A DNA stretch of 19,189 nucleotides. Source: Deltaproteobacteria bacterium (GTDB taxonomy: Bacteria; Desulfobacterota; Desulfuromonadia; Desulfuromonadales; Geothermobacteraceae). How positions within the stretch are numbered: the stretch's first letter is position 1; every line of letters starts with the position of its first letter. Position numbers and translations under genes: made by a program. The DNA lies in the NCBI GenBank assembly GCA_003695205.1, contig RFIO01000322.1, positions 1 through 19,189 on the forward strand. Direction: 5' to 3'. Shown here in pieces: positions 1-8,693 of this stretch. Under the pieces are notes generated by a model. That model ran no database searches. It was not told the DNA's origin and saw only the letters and a program-made list of their open reading frames with translations.

Positions 1-1073
<1,073 letters not shown>

Positions 1074-1077
<4 letters not shown>

Positions 1078-2933
1078 TGTTTTTCTCCTTGCTGTTCAGA
1101 TTGGGCGGAGTGGCCATTCTGGTCATACAGGGCCTCGATCCGCTCGCGGTATTTTTCGTAGATCACCTTGCGCTTCAGCTTCAGGGTCGGGGTCAGCTCA
1201 CCTCCCTCGATACTGAAGTCGCGCGGCAGGACGACAAACTTCTTGATGGTCTCGTAGGACGGCAGCTTGCTGTTGAGCTGTTCAATGCGTTCAGCGAATA
1301 CGGCCCTGACCTTGTCGTTGGCGACCAGTTCCTCGACATCGAAATAGTCGAGTTTTTTCTCGTGCCCAAGCTCGATCAGGCGCTCCATGTTGGGTGTCAG
1401 CAGCGCCACCAGGTAGGGTTTGCGGTCACCGTAGACGAAGGCCTGGGAGATGTACTTGTCGAGCTTCAGTTCATTTTCCAGCGGCTGGGGCGCAATGTTC
1501 TTGCCGCCGGCCGTGACAATCAGCTCCTTTTTGCGATCGACGATGTAGATGTAGCCGTCCTCGTCAATGCGGGCTATGTCGCCCGTATGGAACCAGCCGT
1601 CCCGGATTGCATCGGCTGTCGCCTCTTCATTGTTGTAGTAACCAGGCATCAGCTGGGGCCCCCGCACCAGCAGCTCTCCATCCTCGGCCAGCTTCACCTC
1701 GGTGTGCTCCAGGGGCGGACCGACCGAGCCGAACTTCACCTTGTCGATGCTGCTCAGGGTTATGGCCGGGCTGGTCTCGGTCAGGCCATAGCCTTCGAAG
1801 GTCGGGATGCCGATAATCCACATGAATTCGTTGATGGTTTTGTCAAGGGGCGCGCCGCCGGAGATGCAGAACTTGAGCTGGCCGCCGAAGCGCTCGCGAA
1901 TCTTGCTGAAGATCAGGCGATCGTAGAAGCGGTATTTGGCGCGCAGAAGGCCGGCCGGCTTGCGGTCGATGTAGCGACGATAGACGTACTCGCGACCGAC
2001 CTCGACAGCGCGGTGGAAAAGCTTGCGCTTGGGCGGAGACATCAGGTGGACATTTTCGTAGATGCGCGAGTAGATCTTCTCGAACAGGCGCGGCACGCTG
2101 ACCATGGCGGTCGGCCTGATCTCCATCATGTTCTCGACCACCTTGTCGACACTCTCGGCAAAGGCGATGCGGCTGCCGCTCATCAGGGCTGCATAGTAGC
2201 CGGCGGTCCTTTCAAGGACATGGCTTAACGGCAAAAAGCTGAGGAAGGTCTCCTGATGCCCCCAGCCATGGATGCGATCAAGGCCGCACCAGGCATTGAT
2301 CAGGAAGTTCTGCTGGGTCAGCATTACCCCCTTGGGGACCCCCGTCGTTCCTGACGTGTAAATCAGGGTAGCCAGATCGTCTCGGGAGATGCTGTCGATC
2401 TCACCCTCGATTTCGGCACGCTCGCCATCGGTTATGGGGTGAGAAATTTCCGACACCTGGTAGAGGTGAAAAACAGGCAGGTCACGGTCACCGATAAAAC
2501 GTTCGAAGGCGATGACCGTCTCCAGCCGGGGCAACTGCTCACGCACAGCCAGAAGCTTTTCGTACTGCAGACGGCTGGAGACAAAGACAACGGAAGCTTC
2601 CGAATGCCTGAGAACGTAAGCAACCTGGTCGGGGGTGTTGGTCGCATAGATGGGTACAGTTACCGCCCGGGATGCCTGGATACCAAGATCGGCAATCACC
2701 CAGCCGACCCGGTTCTCCGAAAGGATGGCCACCTTGTCGCCCGGCCGGACCCCCAGCTTGCGCAACCCGCGAGCGGCCATCAGCACACGCTGATAAAATT
2801 GCCCGTAGGTCAGCGACTGCCAGGCCCCGTCCTTCTTGTGGGTCACTGCCAACCGGTCACTGAACTCGGTCGCACCGTGGCGCACCATGGCGGGGATGGA
2901 CGCATACGGCATGGTCGCAATATCTTTCTTCAT
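1074..2933 (-). CDS. Long-chain acyl-CoA ligase (AMP-forming, FadD/FAA1-like)
   Basis: Activates fatty acids to acyl-CoA with ATP, feeding the dehydrogenase encoded immediately downstream. The 619-residue product has the ANL-superfamily signatures in order: the P-loop-like YTSGTTGVPKG (about residues 190-200), GYGLTETSP (about 380), GWFHTGDIARID and the hinge segment DRKKELIVTAGGKNI near 465-480. Length fits the 'AMP-dependent synthetase, long-chain' group typical of Deltaproteobacteria. I prefer the ATG at 2933 because GGAG sits 6 bases upstream; an ATG at 2945, four codons earlier, has AAGGAG only 2 bases away and is the alternative. A minus-strand promoter candidate lies at 3101-3129. Substrate chain length cannot be read from the sequence. 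Confidence 0.92.
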
Positions 2934-2986
2934 CGCTGGCTCCATGGCTCCTTGTCTACCTTCCCTTTACGTTCACGTCAAGCAAA

Positions 2987-3033
2987 AAGTAAAACATCTT
3001 TTTCACCTGCGGTAAAACCACAGGCTTTTACTT
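2987..3033 (-). other. Nested inverted repeat in the 5' leader of the ligase operon
   Basis: An outer repeat AAGTAAAA (2987-2994) / TTTTACTT (3026-3033) encloses an inner imperfect stem CCTGCGG-TAAAA-CCACAGG (3006-3024, one mismatch). It lies between the proposed operon promoter and the ligase start codon, so it would be transcribed. It could be an operator or an RNA hairpin; no known family motif is recognised. Confidence 0.35.
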
Positions 3034-3100
3034 GGGACCTCAGTGGACTTCTCAACAGGGTAACATGTCCCCTTGCCACGCCTGAAGCATGTCAAGCCAG

Positions 3101-3129
3101 CTTATACCGAACCTTAACGTACGGGTCAA
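3101..3129 (-). promoter_or_regulatory. Sigma70-type promoter for the acyl-CoA ligase / dehydrogenase operon
   Basis: On the minus strand TTGACC (3129-3124) and TATAAG (3106-3101) are separated by exactly 17 bases. Transcription would begin near 3094, leaving a leader of about 160 bases that contains the inverted repeat at 2987-3033. The call rests on matches to the consensus only. Confidence 0.5.
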
Positions 3130-3223
3130 CTTAAAATAGAACAATTTTTTATTGGCGTGCCCCAACCTCACACAAGCACCCGCAAAAGCCCCCTCTCTGA
3201 TTAGTTTATCAGGTTCCCCCAGC

Positions 3224-3252
3224 TTGACACCTCCACCCCCCTGTGCTAAGCA
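3224..3252 (+). promoter_or_regulatory. Candidate hemL promoter
   Basis: A perfect TTGACA (3224-3229) is followed after 17 bases by TAAGCA (3247-3252), a poor -10 hexamer helped by an upstream TGC (extended -10). The predicted start near 3259 gives a leader of about 45 bases before hemL. The rest of the 2946-3303 gap holds the divergent ligase promoter and no gene that I can support. Confidence 0.45.
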
Positions 3253-3303
3253 ATCCGGTGACATCTTTCTCTTCTGAAATCAACCACTTTGAAAGGATCA
3301 CCC

Positions 3304-4587
3304 ATGGACCAGCACACCTCCTCCAGCCTGTTCGCGCGCGCCCGCGGGGTCATCCCCGGCGGGGTCAACAGTCCGGTACGCGCCTTCAAGTCGGTCGGAC
3401 GCGATCCCATCTTCGTCAGCCGGGCCTCTGGCTCGCGCATCTATGACGCCGACGGCAACGGCTACATCGACTATGTCGGCTCCTGGGGACCGATGATCCT
3501 CGGACACTGCCACCCCAAGGTAGTCGAGGCCATCCAGCAGGCAGCGGCCGACGGCGCTTCCTTCGGCGCCCCGACGGAAAAAGAGATTATCCTCGCGGAA
3601 ATGGTGCGCGACGCCTACCCGAACATGGACATGGTACGCATGGTCTCCTCCGGAACCGAAGCAACCATGAGCGCCATCCGTCTCGCCCGTGGCTACACCG
3701 GCCGTGACAAGATTCTCAAATTTGATGGCTGCTACCATGGCCACGCCGACTCCCTGCTGGTCAGGGCCGGCTCAGGTGCGGCCACCTTCGGGGTCCCGAC
3801 CTCCCCCGGCGTGCCGGCCGACTTTGCCAAACACACCCTGACGGCCACCTATAACGATCTCGAGGAAGTCAAAACTCTGGTCGCCGCCAACCAGGACCAG
3901 ATCGCCTGCATCATCCTCGAGCCGATTGCCGGCAACATGGGATGTGTCGTCCCCGAACCCGGCTTTCTCGAAGGACTTCGCGCGCTGTGCAACCGGGAGG
4001 GCATCGTCCTGATCATCGACGAAGTCATGACCGGCTTCAGGGTCGCCTACGGTGGCGCCCAGCAGCGTTTCGGGGTTTACGGCGACCTGTGCTGCCTCGG
4101 CAAGATTATCGGTGGCGGGCTCCCCGTCGGCGCTTTTGGCGGCAAGAAGGAGATCATGCAGCACCTCTCGCCTGAAGGGGGTGTCTACCAGGCCGGCACC
4201 CTGTCAGGCAACCCGTTGGCCATGAGCGCAGGTATCGCCACCCTGACCCTGCTCAAGGAGGACGGCTTTTATGAGCAGATCGAAGAAAAGAGCGCCTATC
4301 TGGAGGCCGGCCTGAAGGCCGCCGCGCAAAAGGCTCCGGCTCCAACATGCCTTCAGAGAGTCGGAGGCATGTTCTGCACATATTTCCAGGAGGGGCCGGT
4401 TCGTTCCTTCGCCGAGGCCTCAAGAAGCGACACCGACTTGTTCGGACGATTTTTCCGGGGCATGCTTGAAGAGGGCGTCAACCTGGCACCTTCCCAGTTC
4501 GAAGCAGGATTCATGAGCATCGCCCACAGCCGCGACGATCTCGACGCAACCATCGAGGCCGCGGAAAAGGTCTTCGCTTCGCTCTGA
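3304..4587 (+). CDS. hemL: Glutamate-1-semialdehyde 2,1-aminomutase
   Basis: Converts glutamate-1-semialdehyde to 5-aminolevulinate, the last step of the C5 route to tetrapyrroles; PLP-dependent, cytoplasmic. The 427-residue product has the expected family length. Visible signatures are IPGGVNSPVRAF at the N-terminus, the SSGTEATMSAIRLAR cofactor segment (115-129), DGCYHGH (141-147), IIDEVMTGFR (237-246) with the PLP-pyridine Asp, and LGKIIGGGLPVGAFGG whose Lys267 is the probable Schiff-base lysine. ATG 3304 is chosen over an in-frame TTG at 3289 because AAAGGA lies 6 bases upstream. It is a single-gene unit between its own promoter and a strong terminator. The supply of heme precursor suits a region so rich in c-type cytochromes, but no direct coupling is shown. 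Confidence 0.97.
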   Translation: MDQHTSSSLFARARGVIPGGVNSPVRAFKSVGRDPIFVSRASGSRIYDADGNGYIDYVGSWGPMILGHCHPKVVEAIQQAAADGASFGAPTEKEIILAEMVRDAYPNMDMVRMVSSGTEATMSAIRLARGYTGRDKILKFDGCYHGHADSLLVRAGSGAATFGVPTSPGVPADFAKHTLTATYNDLEEVKTLVAANQDQIACIILEPIAGNMGCVVPEPGFLEGLRALCNREGIVLIIDEVMTGFRVAYGGAQQRFGVYGDLCCLGKIIGGGLPVGAFGGKKEIMQHLSPEGGVYQAGTLSGNPLAMSAGIATLTLLKEDGFYEQIEEKSAYLEAGLKAAAQKAPAPTCLQRVGGMFCTYFQEGPVRSFAEASRSDTDLFGRFFRGMLEEGVNLAPSQFEAGFMSIAHSRDDLDATIEAAEKVFASL

Positions 4588-4610
4588 ACAGGTTTCGACT
4601 CTCAGGCACA

Positions 4611-4646
4611 AAAAAGCCCCGCCGCGTTATCGCGGCGGGGCTTTTT
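4611..4646 (+). terminator. Bidirectional rho-independent terminator, hemL / octaheme cytochrome
   Basis: Perfect 11-bp stem GCCCCGCCGCG (4616-4626), loop TTAT, complement (4631-4641), flanked by A5 on the left and T5 on the right. It therefore can stop both hemL on the plus strand and the convergent cytochrome gene on the minus strand, whose stop codon is 22 bases away. Confidence 0.93.
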
Positions 4647-4667
4647 AACTTTTATCAGACCTGTACC

Positions 4668-5828
4668 TTACCAGGCCTGCTCCAGCTTGGTCAGGATCTG
4701 CTGGAAGTCACTGCGCACCGATTTGAGGATAGCGGCAGCGTACTCCCTGTTATGCACACCATTGGTACCATCGTTGCGCACCATACGGAAGTTGTACAGA
4801 GCCTTTTCATACTGCTGCCAGTAGGCTTTCGTGTCGCGCTTCTTGCGATCAGCCTCGTTTAGCGCCTCCTCAACGCTGATACGAAGTTCGCGCAGGTCCG
4901 CAATCTCAGCCTTGGTTTCCGAAGCCCACTCGTCGAAAATCTCAACGTAGCCATCATCGTGACAGTTGGTGCAGGTTTCGGCCGAGGGACGATAGATGCC
5001 GCTTTCGACCCCGGTATGGCAATCTGTACAACCGGTTTCGGCAGCCCACATGATGCCGGGCTCGCCATCGATTCCCTTGGCACCGACTCCCTTGTTCATG
5101 TCGTACTGGGCCTGGTGGCAGGTCTGACAGTCGGCAAGCAGCGGCGCGTCACTCCCCTCGTTTTCCTTGTGGCAGGTAACGCACATATTCATGCGGTCGG
5201 TTTTGGTCTTGGGATTGTGCACCACGCCGAAATGGCAGTCACGACAGGTGAACTCGAAGGACTCCAGGTGCATCGAATGATCAAAATGGGTGCCACCGAC
5301 AAAGGTGTCGGTCAAAATATCCGGCAGCCCTTTCTTCTGGCGGAACTCGGGATTCCTGACATCATCCAGCATGCGCATGCGGACAACTTTCATCAGCTTG
5401 ACCTTCTTGCGGTAGCTGGCGTTCCCCTCGTCGGAGTGGCAGAAGAGGCAGTGCTCATCCGGCACAAGGTCCTCCGGCGGATTTTTCAGAATCTCCAGTT
5501 TTTCTTCCTTTGAGATGGTCAGCTGCATGTAGGTGTCCTTGAGTCCACCGAGCTTGGCCTTCATATAGCCGACGACACCCGGACGACCGTGACAGTCAAG
5601 ACAGGAGACCCCTGATTCACCATGCGCCGAGTGCTCCCAGGAATCGACCTCTGCCAGCGGGCCGAAACCCTGGGCCGGATGGCAGAGATGGCAGAACTCC
5701 GGCTCGGAGGTCATATGCAGAATCTGGATGTTGACAAAACCGAAGACGGCAATGCACAGGACCACGAGAAAGGTCACGAGGAGATAGTGTCGCTTGCACC
5801 ACGCGAAAAACTGCTTGAAACTGGCCAT
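4668..5828 (-). CDS. Membrane-anchored octaheme c-type cytochrome, NapC/NrfH-like N-terminus
   Basis: Probable quinol-linked or periplasmic electron carrier. The 386-residue protein has an N-terminal uncleaved helix (about 15-34), then eight CXXCH motifs starting at C46, C76, C127, C195, C216, C234, C267 and C286. The segment from residue 38 to about 100 (EPEFCHLCH, then SCLDCHGRPGVVGYMKAK) resembles NapC/NrfH quinol-oxidising anchors. After the last heme comes an alpha-helical tail with a GVHNREYAAAIL segment recalling the helical C-terminal part of NrfA/octaheme reductases, so the protein looks like an anchor joined to a multiheme module. Start ATG 5828 follows AAAGGA; upstream in-frame sequence lacks character. 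It is separated from the upstream six-gene operon by a terminator (5993-6020) and so probably has its own promoter. A catalytic heme with Lys ligation (CXXCK) is absent. Confidence 0.9.
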   Translation of the reverse strand: MASFKQFFAWCKRHYLLVTFLVVLCIAVFGFVNIQILHMTSEPEFCHLCHPAQGFGPLAEVDSWEHSAHGESGVSCLDCHGRPGVVGYMKAKLGGLKDTYMQLTISKEEKLEILKNPPEDLVPDEHCLFCHSDEGNASYRKKVKLMKVVRMRMLDDVRNPEFRQKKGLPDILTDTFVGGTHFDHSMHLESFEFTCRDCHFGVVHNPKTKTDRMNMCVTCHKENEGSDAPLLADCQTCHQAQYDMNKGVGAKGIDGEPGIMWAAETGCTDCHTGVESGIYRPSAETCTNCHDDGYVEIFDEWASETKAEIADLRELRISVEEALNEADRKKRDTKAYWQQYEKALYNFRMVRNDGTNGVHNREYAAAILKSVRSDFQQILTKLEQAW

Positions 5829-5864
5829 TGGAATCGTTCCTTTGGTCTTTGGTATTAACCTTGT

Positions 5865-5880
5865 CTGTATACTGTATACG
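5865..5880 (-). promoter_or_regulatory. GTATAC repeat in the leader of the octaheme cytochrome gene
   Basis: Two copies of the palindromic core GTATAC occur 1 base apart (plus-strand TGTATAC twice, 5866-5879), 36-51 bases before the start codon. On the minus strand this 16-base element matches 13 of 16 bases of the element upstream of atpZ (13372-13387). The GTATAC core resembles operators of some GntR-family repressors, but no such regulator is encoded here. Confidence 0.35.
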
Positions 5881-5895
5881 CCCCCGGGAGAGGGC

Positions 5896-5910
5896 GCACC
5901 TCCCCCGCCC
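5896..5910 (-). promoter_or_regulatory. Weak sigma54-type promoter candidate for the octaheme cytochrome
   Basis: On the minus strand GGC (5909-5907) and TGC (5898-5896) have the GG-N10-GC spacing of -24/-12 promoters, with additional G and T matches. The segment is very G-rich, so chance is possible. It sits about 60 bases downstream of the palindrome at 5959-5979, a geometry usual for enhancer-activated promoters. Confidence 0.28.
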
Positions 5911-5958
5911 AAAACGCACAAAAACTACATGATATTGGGTTTTGTTGCAACCCCTAAA

Positions 5959-5979
5959 GTGTTGCGCCTGCCGCAACAC
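5959..5979. promoter_or_regulatory. GTGTTGCG-N5-CGCAACAC inverted repeat, putative activator site
   Basis: Perfect 8-bp arms around 5 bases, located upstream of the octaheme cytochrome and after the terminator of the preceding operon. A second GTTGCAAC palindrome lies 15 bases to the left (5944-5951). Both share the GTTGC/GCAAC half-site with repeats at 9626-9802 and 11554-11566, suggesting a common DNA-binding protein, possibly the sigma54 activator encoded at 10166-11485. Confidence 0.45.
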
Positions 5980-5992
5980 CCGGCCCCCCAAC

Positions 5993-6020
5993 AAAAAAAG
6001 GCTGCCCGAAACGGGCAGCC
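5993..6020 (-). terminator. Rho-independent terminator of the six-gene redox operon
   Basis: Perfect 9-bp stem GGCTGCCCG/CGGGCAGCC with a 3-base loop (6000-6020), followed on the minus strand by seven T residues (5999-5993). It ends the operon 30 bases after the stop of the 54-codon gene and separates it from the octaheme cytochrome. Confidence 0.9.
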
Positions 6021-6049
6021 ATGACAGCAGAATTTCTGTTGCGGGCGGC

Positions 6050-6214
6050 TCAGCCGAAGAACTTGGCCGCCAGGTAGGCCACCGCAGGCCAGCCGACCAG
6101 CACGGCTGTGCAAAGAGCGGTCACACCGAGAATGGTCATCAGAACAATGATCCAGGCCGTGGCAAATCTGTTGGTGGTCGTCGCTTGCGTCATGGTGTGC
6201 TGTTTGGCGCTCAT
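6050..6214 (-). CDS. 54-residue single-helix membrane protein, last gene of the redox operon
   Basis: An unrecognised small protein: about 16 polar residues (MSAKQHTMTQATTTNR), then one long hydrophobic stretch from about 17 to 50, ending in AAKFFG. The start ATG at 6214 has an excellent GGAGG Shine-Dalgarno with a 6-base spacer; the gene lies 41 bases after the triheme cytochrome gene and 30 bases before the operon terminator, which are strong reasons to take it as real. Small hydrophobic subunits often stabilise multisubunit quinol oxidoreductases (for example the small subunits of cytochrome oxidases and bd oxidase), so a structural role in the NrfD complex is inferred. The sequence contains one Cys and no heme motif. 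Function otherwise unknown. Confidence 0.78.
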   Translation of the reverse strand: MSAKQHTMTQATTTNRFATAWIIVLMTILGVTALCTAVLVGWPAVAYLAAKFFG

Positions 6215-6255
6215 GGTCTTCCTCCTGTCCTTTTTGGTTGAGTTTCGTCAGGCAG

Positions 6256-6636
6256 TCAGTGATGACTGGCAGCGGTTTCCGTTTTTCCCAGGGCCCGGTT
6301 GTAGCCCTTGACCCCTTCATGGCAGGTCGCACAGCGGGTGTCGGATGCAAAGGCGGTCTCGCCATCGTGGCAGGCTCCGCAATACCCCCCGCCGTACAGG
6401 GACTCCATGGTGAAATCCCCGTTCTGTTCAGCAGCCCCTGCCTCATATTCAAACAGGCCGTCGTGACAGCTGTCACAATCGAATCCCAATTGATCAACAT
6501 GGATGTCATGGCTGAACAGGACAGCTTCCACCGGCCTGGTGAAATGAATATCGCCGCCGTGGTCCCCGGCTGTAGCGGAACCGGCAACCAACGCCACTCC
6601 AGCCAGCAACAAGCAGATAATCGTGACATTTTTCAT
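6256..6636 (-). CDS. Periplasmic triheme cytochrome c (cytochrome c7-type domain)
   Basis: Soluble electron carrier exported by Sec: residues 1-23 form a typical signal peptide (hydrophobic core, cleavage probably after ATA). The 126-residue product has three CXXCH motifs at C54, C86 and C102 and the pattern VLFSHDIH...CDSCH...GGGYCGACHDGETAF...CATCH, which matches the triheme c7-type domain found in Desulfuromonadales. Histidines in FSHDIH are the probable distal heme ligands. GGAGG lies 7 bases before ATG 6636, and the ferredoxin gene ends 14 bases upstream, so it is operonic. It likely takes electrons from, or hands them to, the ferredoxin/NrfD pair in the periplasm. Confidence 0.92.
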   Translation of the reverse strand: MKNVTIICLLLAGVALVAGSATAGDHGGDIHFTRPVEAVLFSHDIHVDQLGFDCDSCHDGLFEYEAGAAEQNGDFTMESLYGGGYCGACHDGETAFASDTRCATCHEGVKGYNRALGKTETAASHH

Positions 6637-6650
6637 GGTCCGGCCTCCTG

Positions 6651-7403
6651 TTATCCCCTGGTATAAAAAATATTTGGCTTGGTTCCGGCCTCGGGGCGCA
6701 GAACCCAGACGGTCTTTTCGATCTGGTGAATCCCCCGGTAGACCTTGTCATTCGGGTCGGACAAGTCGCCGAAGATTCTTACACCTGCCGGACAGGCCTC
6801 CGCGCAGGCAGTCAGCGCCTCTCCCTTCGACAGTCGGGACTCCCAGCAGAAGGAGCATTTGTCGACAGCCATCTGCTCTTCGTTGAAGTAACGGGCATTG
6901 TAGGGACAGCCCATCTGGCAGGTCAGGCAGCCAATGCACTTGCTCTTGTTCATCTGCACGATGCCGTTGACCGGGTCCTTGTAGGTCGCCCTGGTGGGAC
7001 ACACGCGGGTACACTGCGGCAGGTTGCAGTGGTTGCACAGCACAGGGACAAACTCCCGCTTTCCGGCAAGCGCGCCGCTGACGTCACGTTCCAGGATGGT
7101 TGTCCGGTAGCCGTAATCGGGCACGTGATTTGTTTTCGCGCACGCCTTCTTGCACCGCTCACAGTCGATGCAGCGGTCGACATGGATTAGCATGCTGTAG
7201 TGGGGTTTGTAGGGATACTTTTCGGCAAACTCTCCTGAAGAGGCGAACACCCTGCGGGCACCGGAAGACAGGGACAGCAGAGTGCCTCCGGCGAACAGAC
7301 CGGTTACCACCAGACCCATTTTCAGGAAATGTCTGCGCTCCTCACTTCCAAGGTTTTCCAGCCCCTCATTGCGGCTCATGTCGAGTTCTTTTTTCAGAAT
7401 CAT
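6651..7403 (-). CDS. Tat-exported 4x[4Fe-4S] ferredoxin subunit (NrfC/HmcB/DmsB-like)
   Basis: Iron-sulfur subunit that passes electrons between the NrfD-type membrane protein and periplasmic cytochromes. The 250-residue protein begins with a Tat signal, ERRHFLKMG with Arg23-Arg24, followed by a hydrophobic stretch to about residue 48. Four cysteine groups suited to four cubane clusters follow: CIDCERCKKAC (78-88), CNHCNLPQCTRVCP (123-136), CIGCLTCQMGCP (156-167) and CSFC...CAEACP (183-204). ATG 7403 has GGAG 7 bases upstream; an internal ATG at 7379 would also keep the Tat motif but has a weaker site. The gene is 27 bases downstream of the NrfD gene, an order characteristic of these complexes. 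Confidence 0.93.
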   Translation of the reverse strand: MILKKELDMSRNEGLENLGSEERRHFLKMGLVVTGLFAGGTLLSLSSGARRVFASSGEFAEKYPYKPHYSMLIHVDRCIDCERCKKACAKTNHVPDYGYRTTILERDVSGALAGKREFVPVLCNHCNLPQCTRVCPTRATYKDPVNGIVQMNKSKCIGCLTCQMGCPYNARYFNEEQMAVDKCSFCWESRLSKGEALTACAEACPAGVRIFGDLSDPNDKVYRGIHQIEKTVWVLRPEAGTKPNIFYTRG

Positions 7404-7430
7404 TGTCCTTCTCCGTCAGGTTCAGTTGTC

Positions 7431-8648
7431 TCAGTGCTCTTCGCTGACCTTGTGACCGCCAAAAATCTTTTCACCCAGCAGGAACAGGAAGCCGACCATG
7501 CCGAACCCTCCGGCGGTCACCACCAGCTCGTGCAGAGACGGGCGGTAGCTGAGCAGGCCGCTGAACTCACGCACTCCAAGCTCGTGAAATACAGGTACAA
7601 TTTCCCCGACGATAACCAGGTCGTAGCGCATGATGAAGATGCCGACAATCATCAGGGCGGAAGCCACCAGCAACATGCCCGGGCGCTTGACGCCGGCCTT
7701 CAGAAAGAGCACCAGTGGCAGCAGCAGAGCCAGACCGACCTCGAAGACCCAGAAATTGACCGCGTAGGGTCCGGCGAGCATGGCCATGACCGCCTCATAC
7801 TTGCCGCCCGGCTGGCCGGCAATGGCTGCCACGATTTTCCAGATGGTGAAAAAGGAGATGACGCAGATCAGCAGAATCCCGACTTTGCGGGTGTTGTCCA
7901 GGGCCCGCAGCATCTTGTCGTCCAGGCGCTCATTGTTCACCTTTGCGGCCACCAGGTGGAAGAAGAGGATGACCGCCGTGCCTGTCATCATCGCCGAGGT
8001 GATGAAATAGATGGGCATGTAGGGGCCGTGCCAGAATTCCCGGCCGTTGAGCAGGCCAAAGACCGCACCCAGGTTGCTGTGCGCCGCGATACCCGCGACA
8101 GCACCAGAGAAGCCACAGACAAGGGCCGGCTTGTGTCGGTTGAGCAGCAGAAAGATGAATTCGAAGATCATGAAGACCAGGTAGACACCGTAAAGGGTTC
8201 CCATCCACCAGATGTTCGAGGTCAGGTTCGGCGAGATGATGTTGTAGAGCATCATGCGAATCGGCACCTTGATCTCGGCCGAGATGACGAAGAAGCCCGC
8301 CAGGATGGTAACGATCGACAGGAAGACGGAACGCTTCGCGATCGGCATGAACGATTCGACGCCGAAGACATGGCCGATACTCGAGACCAGGCACAAACCG
8401 GTCGAGGTCACCACGAAGAAGACATAGGCTGCGATCAGAATCCCCCAGGAGACCTCGCGGGTAACGCCGTAGAAAACATGGTGTCCGCCGATGGTCGCCT
8501 GCAGGCCCGCTATCGATCCGGCCATCATGATCAGCCCGGTAACCAGCAGGGCAAAGTAATAGCCATTGCCGCTTGTCTTCAGGCGACCGACCACCATGCT
8601 TTCGAGTCCGTTGAGGGTCACCCCTCCTCCACTTGCGTGCTTTGCCAT
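7431..8648 (-). CDS. NrfD/HmcC-type integral membrane quinone-binding subunit
   Basis: A 405-residue polytopic protein with about ten hydrophobic segments, of the polysulfide reductase NrfD superfamily. Family members bind (mena)quinone in the membrane and pair with a ferredoxin subunit, as does this one (the next gene). Visible landmarks include ISAEIKVPIRMMLYN in the first half, the NREFWHGPYMPIYFITSAMMTG loop/helix and IFIMRYDLVIVGEIVPVF near the C-terminus. ATG 8648 is favoured because AAGGAGG lies 4 bases upstream; the in-frame ATG at 8666 precedes that Shine-Dalgarno. Whether electrons flow from quinol to cytochrome or the reverse cannot be told from sequence. It clearly differs from the second NrfD at 16837-18135. 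Confidence 0.92.
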   Translation of the reverse strand: MAKHASGGGVTLNGLESMVVGRLKTSGNGYYFALLVTGLIMMAGSIAGLQATIGGHHVFYGVTREVSWGILIAAYVFFVVTSTGLCLVSSIGHVFGVESFMPIAKRSVFLSIVTILAGFFVISAEIKVPIRMMLYNIISPNLTSNIWWMGTLYGVYLVFMIFEFIFLLLNRHKPALVCGFSGAVAGIAAHSNLGAVFGLLNGREFWHGPYMPIYFITSAMMTGTAVILFFHLVAAKVNNERLDDKMLRALDNTRKVGILLICVISFFTIWKIVAAIAGQPGGKYEAVMAMLAGPYAVNFWVFEVGLALLLPLVLFLKAGVKRPGMLLVASALMIVGIFIMRYDLVIVGEIVPVFHELGVREFSGLLSYRPSLHELVVTAGGFGMVGFLFLLGEKIFGGHKVSEEH

Positions 8649-8693
8649 AATTCCTCCTTGTGTCATCGAACCTGGCGGTTCGCTTTTTTGCCT

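Noticed and set aside
3197..3212. CTGAT-N6-ATCAG repeat upstream of hemL
   Set aside because: Only 5-bp arms with a 6-base loop; expected by chance in an AT-rich gap.
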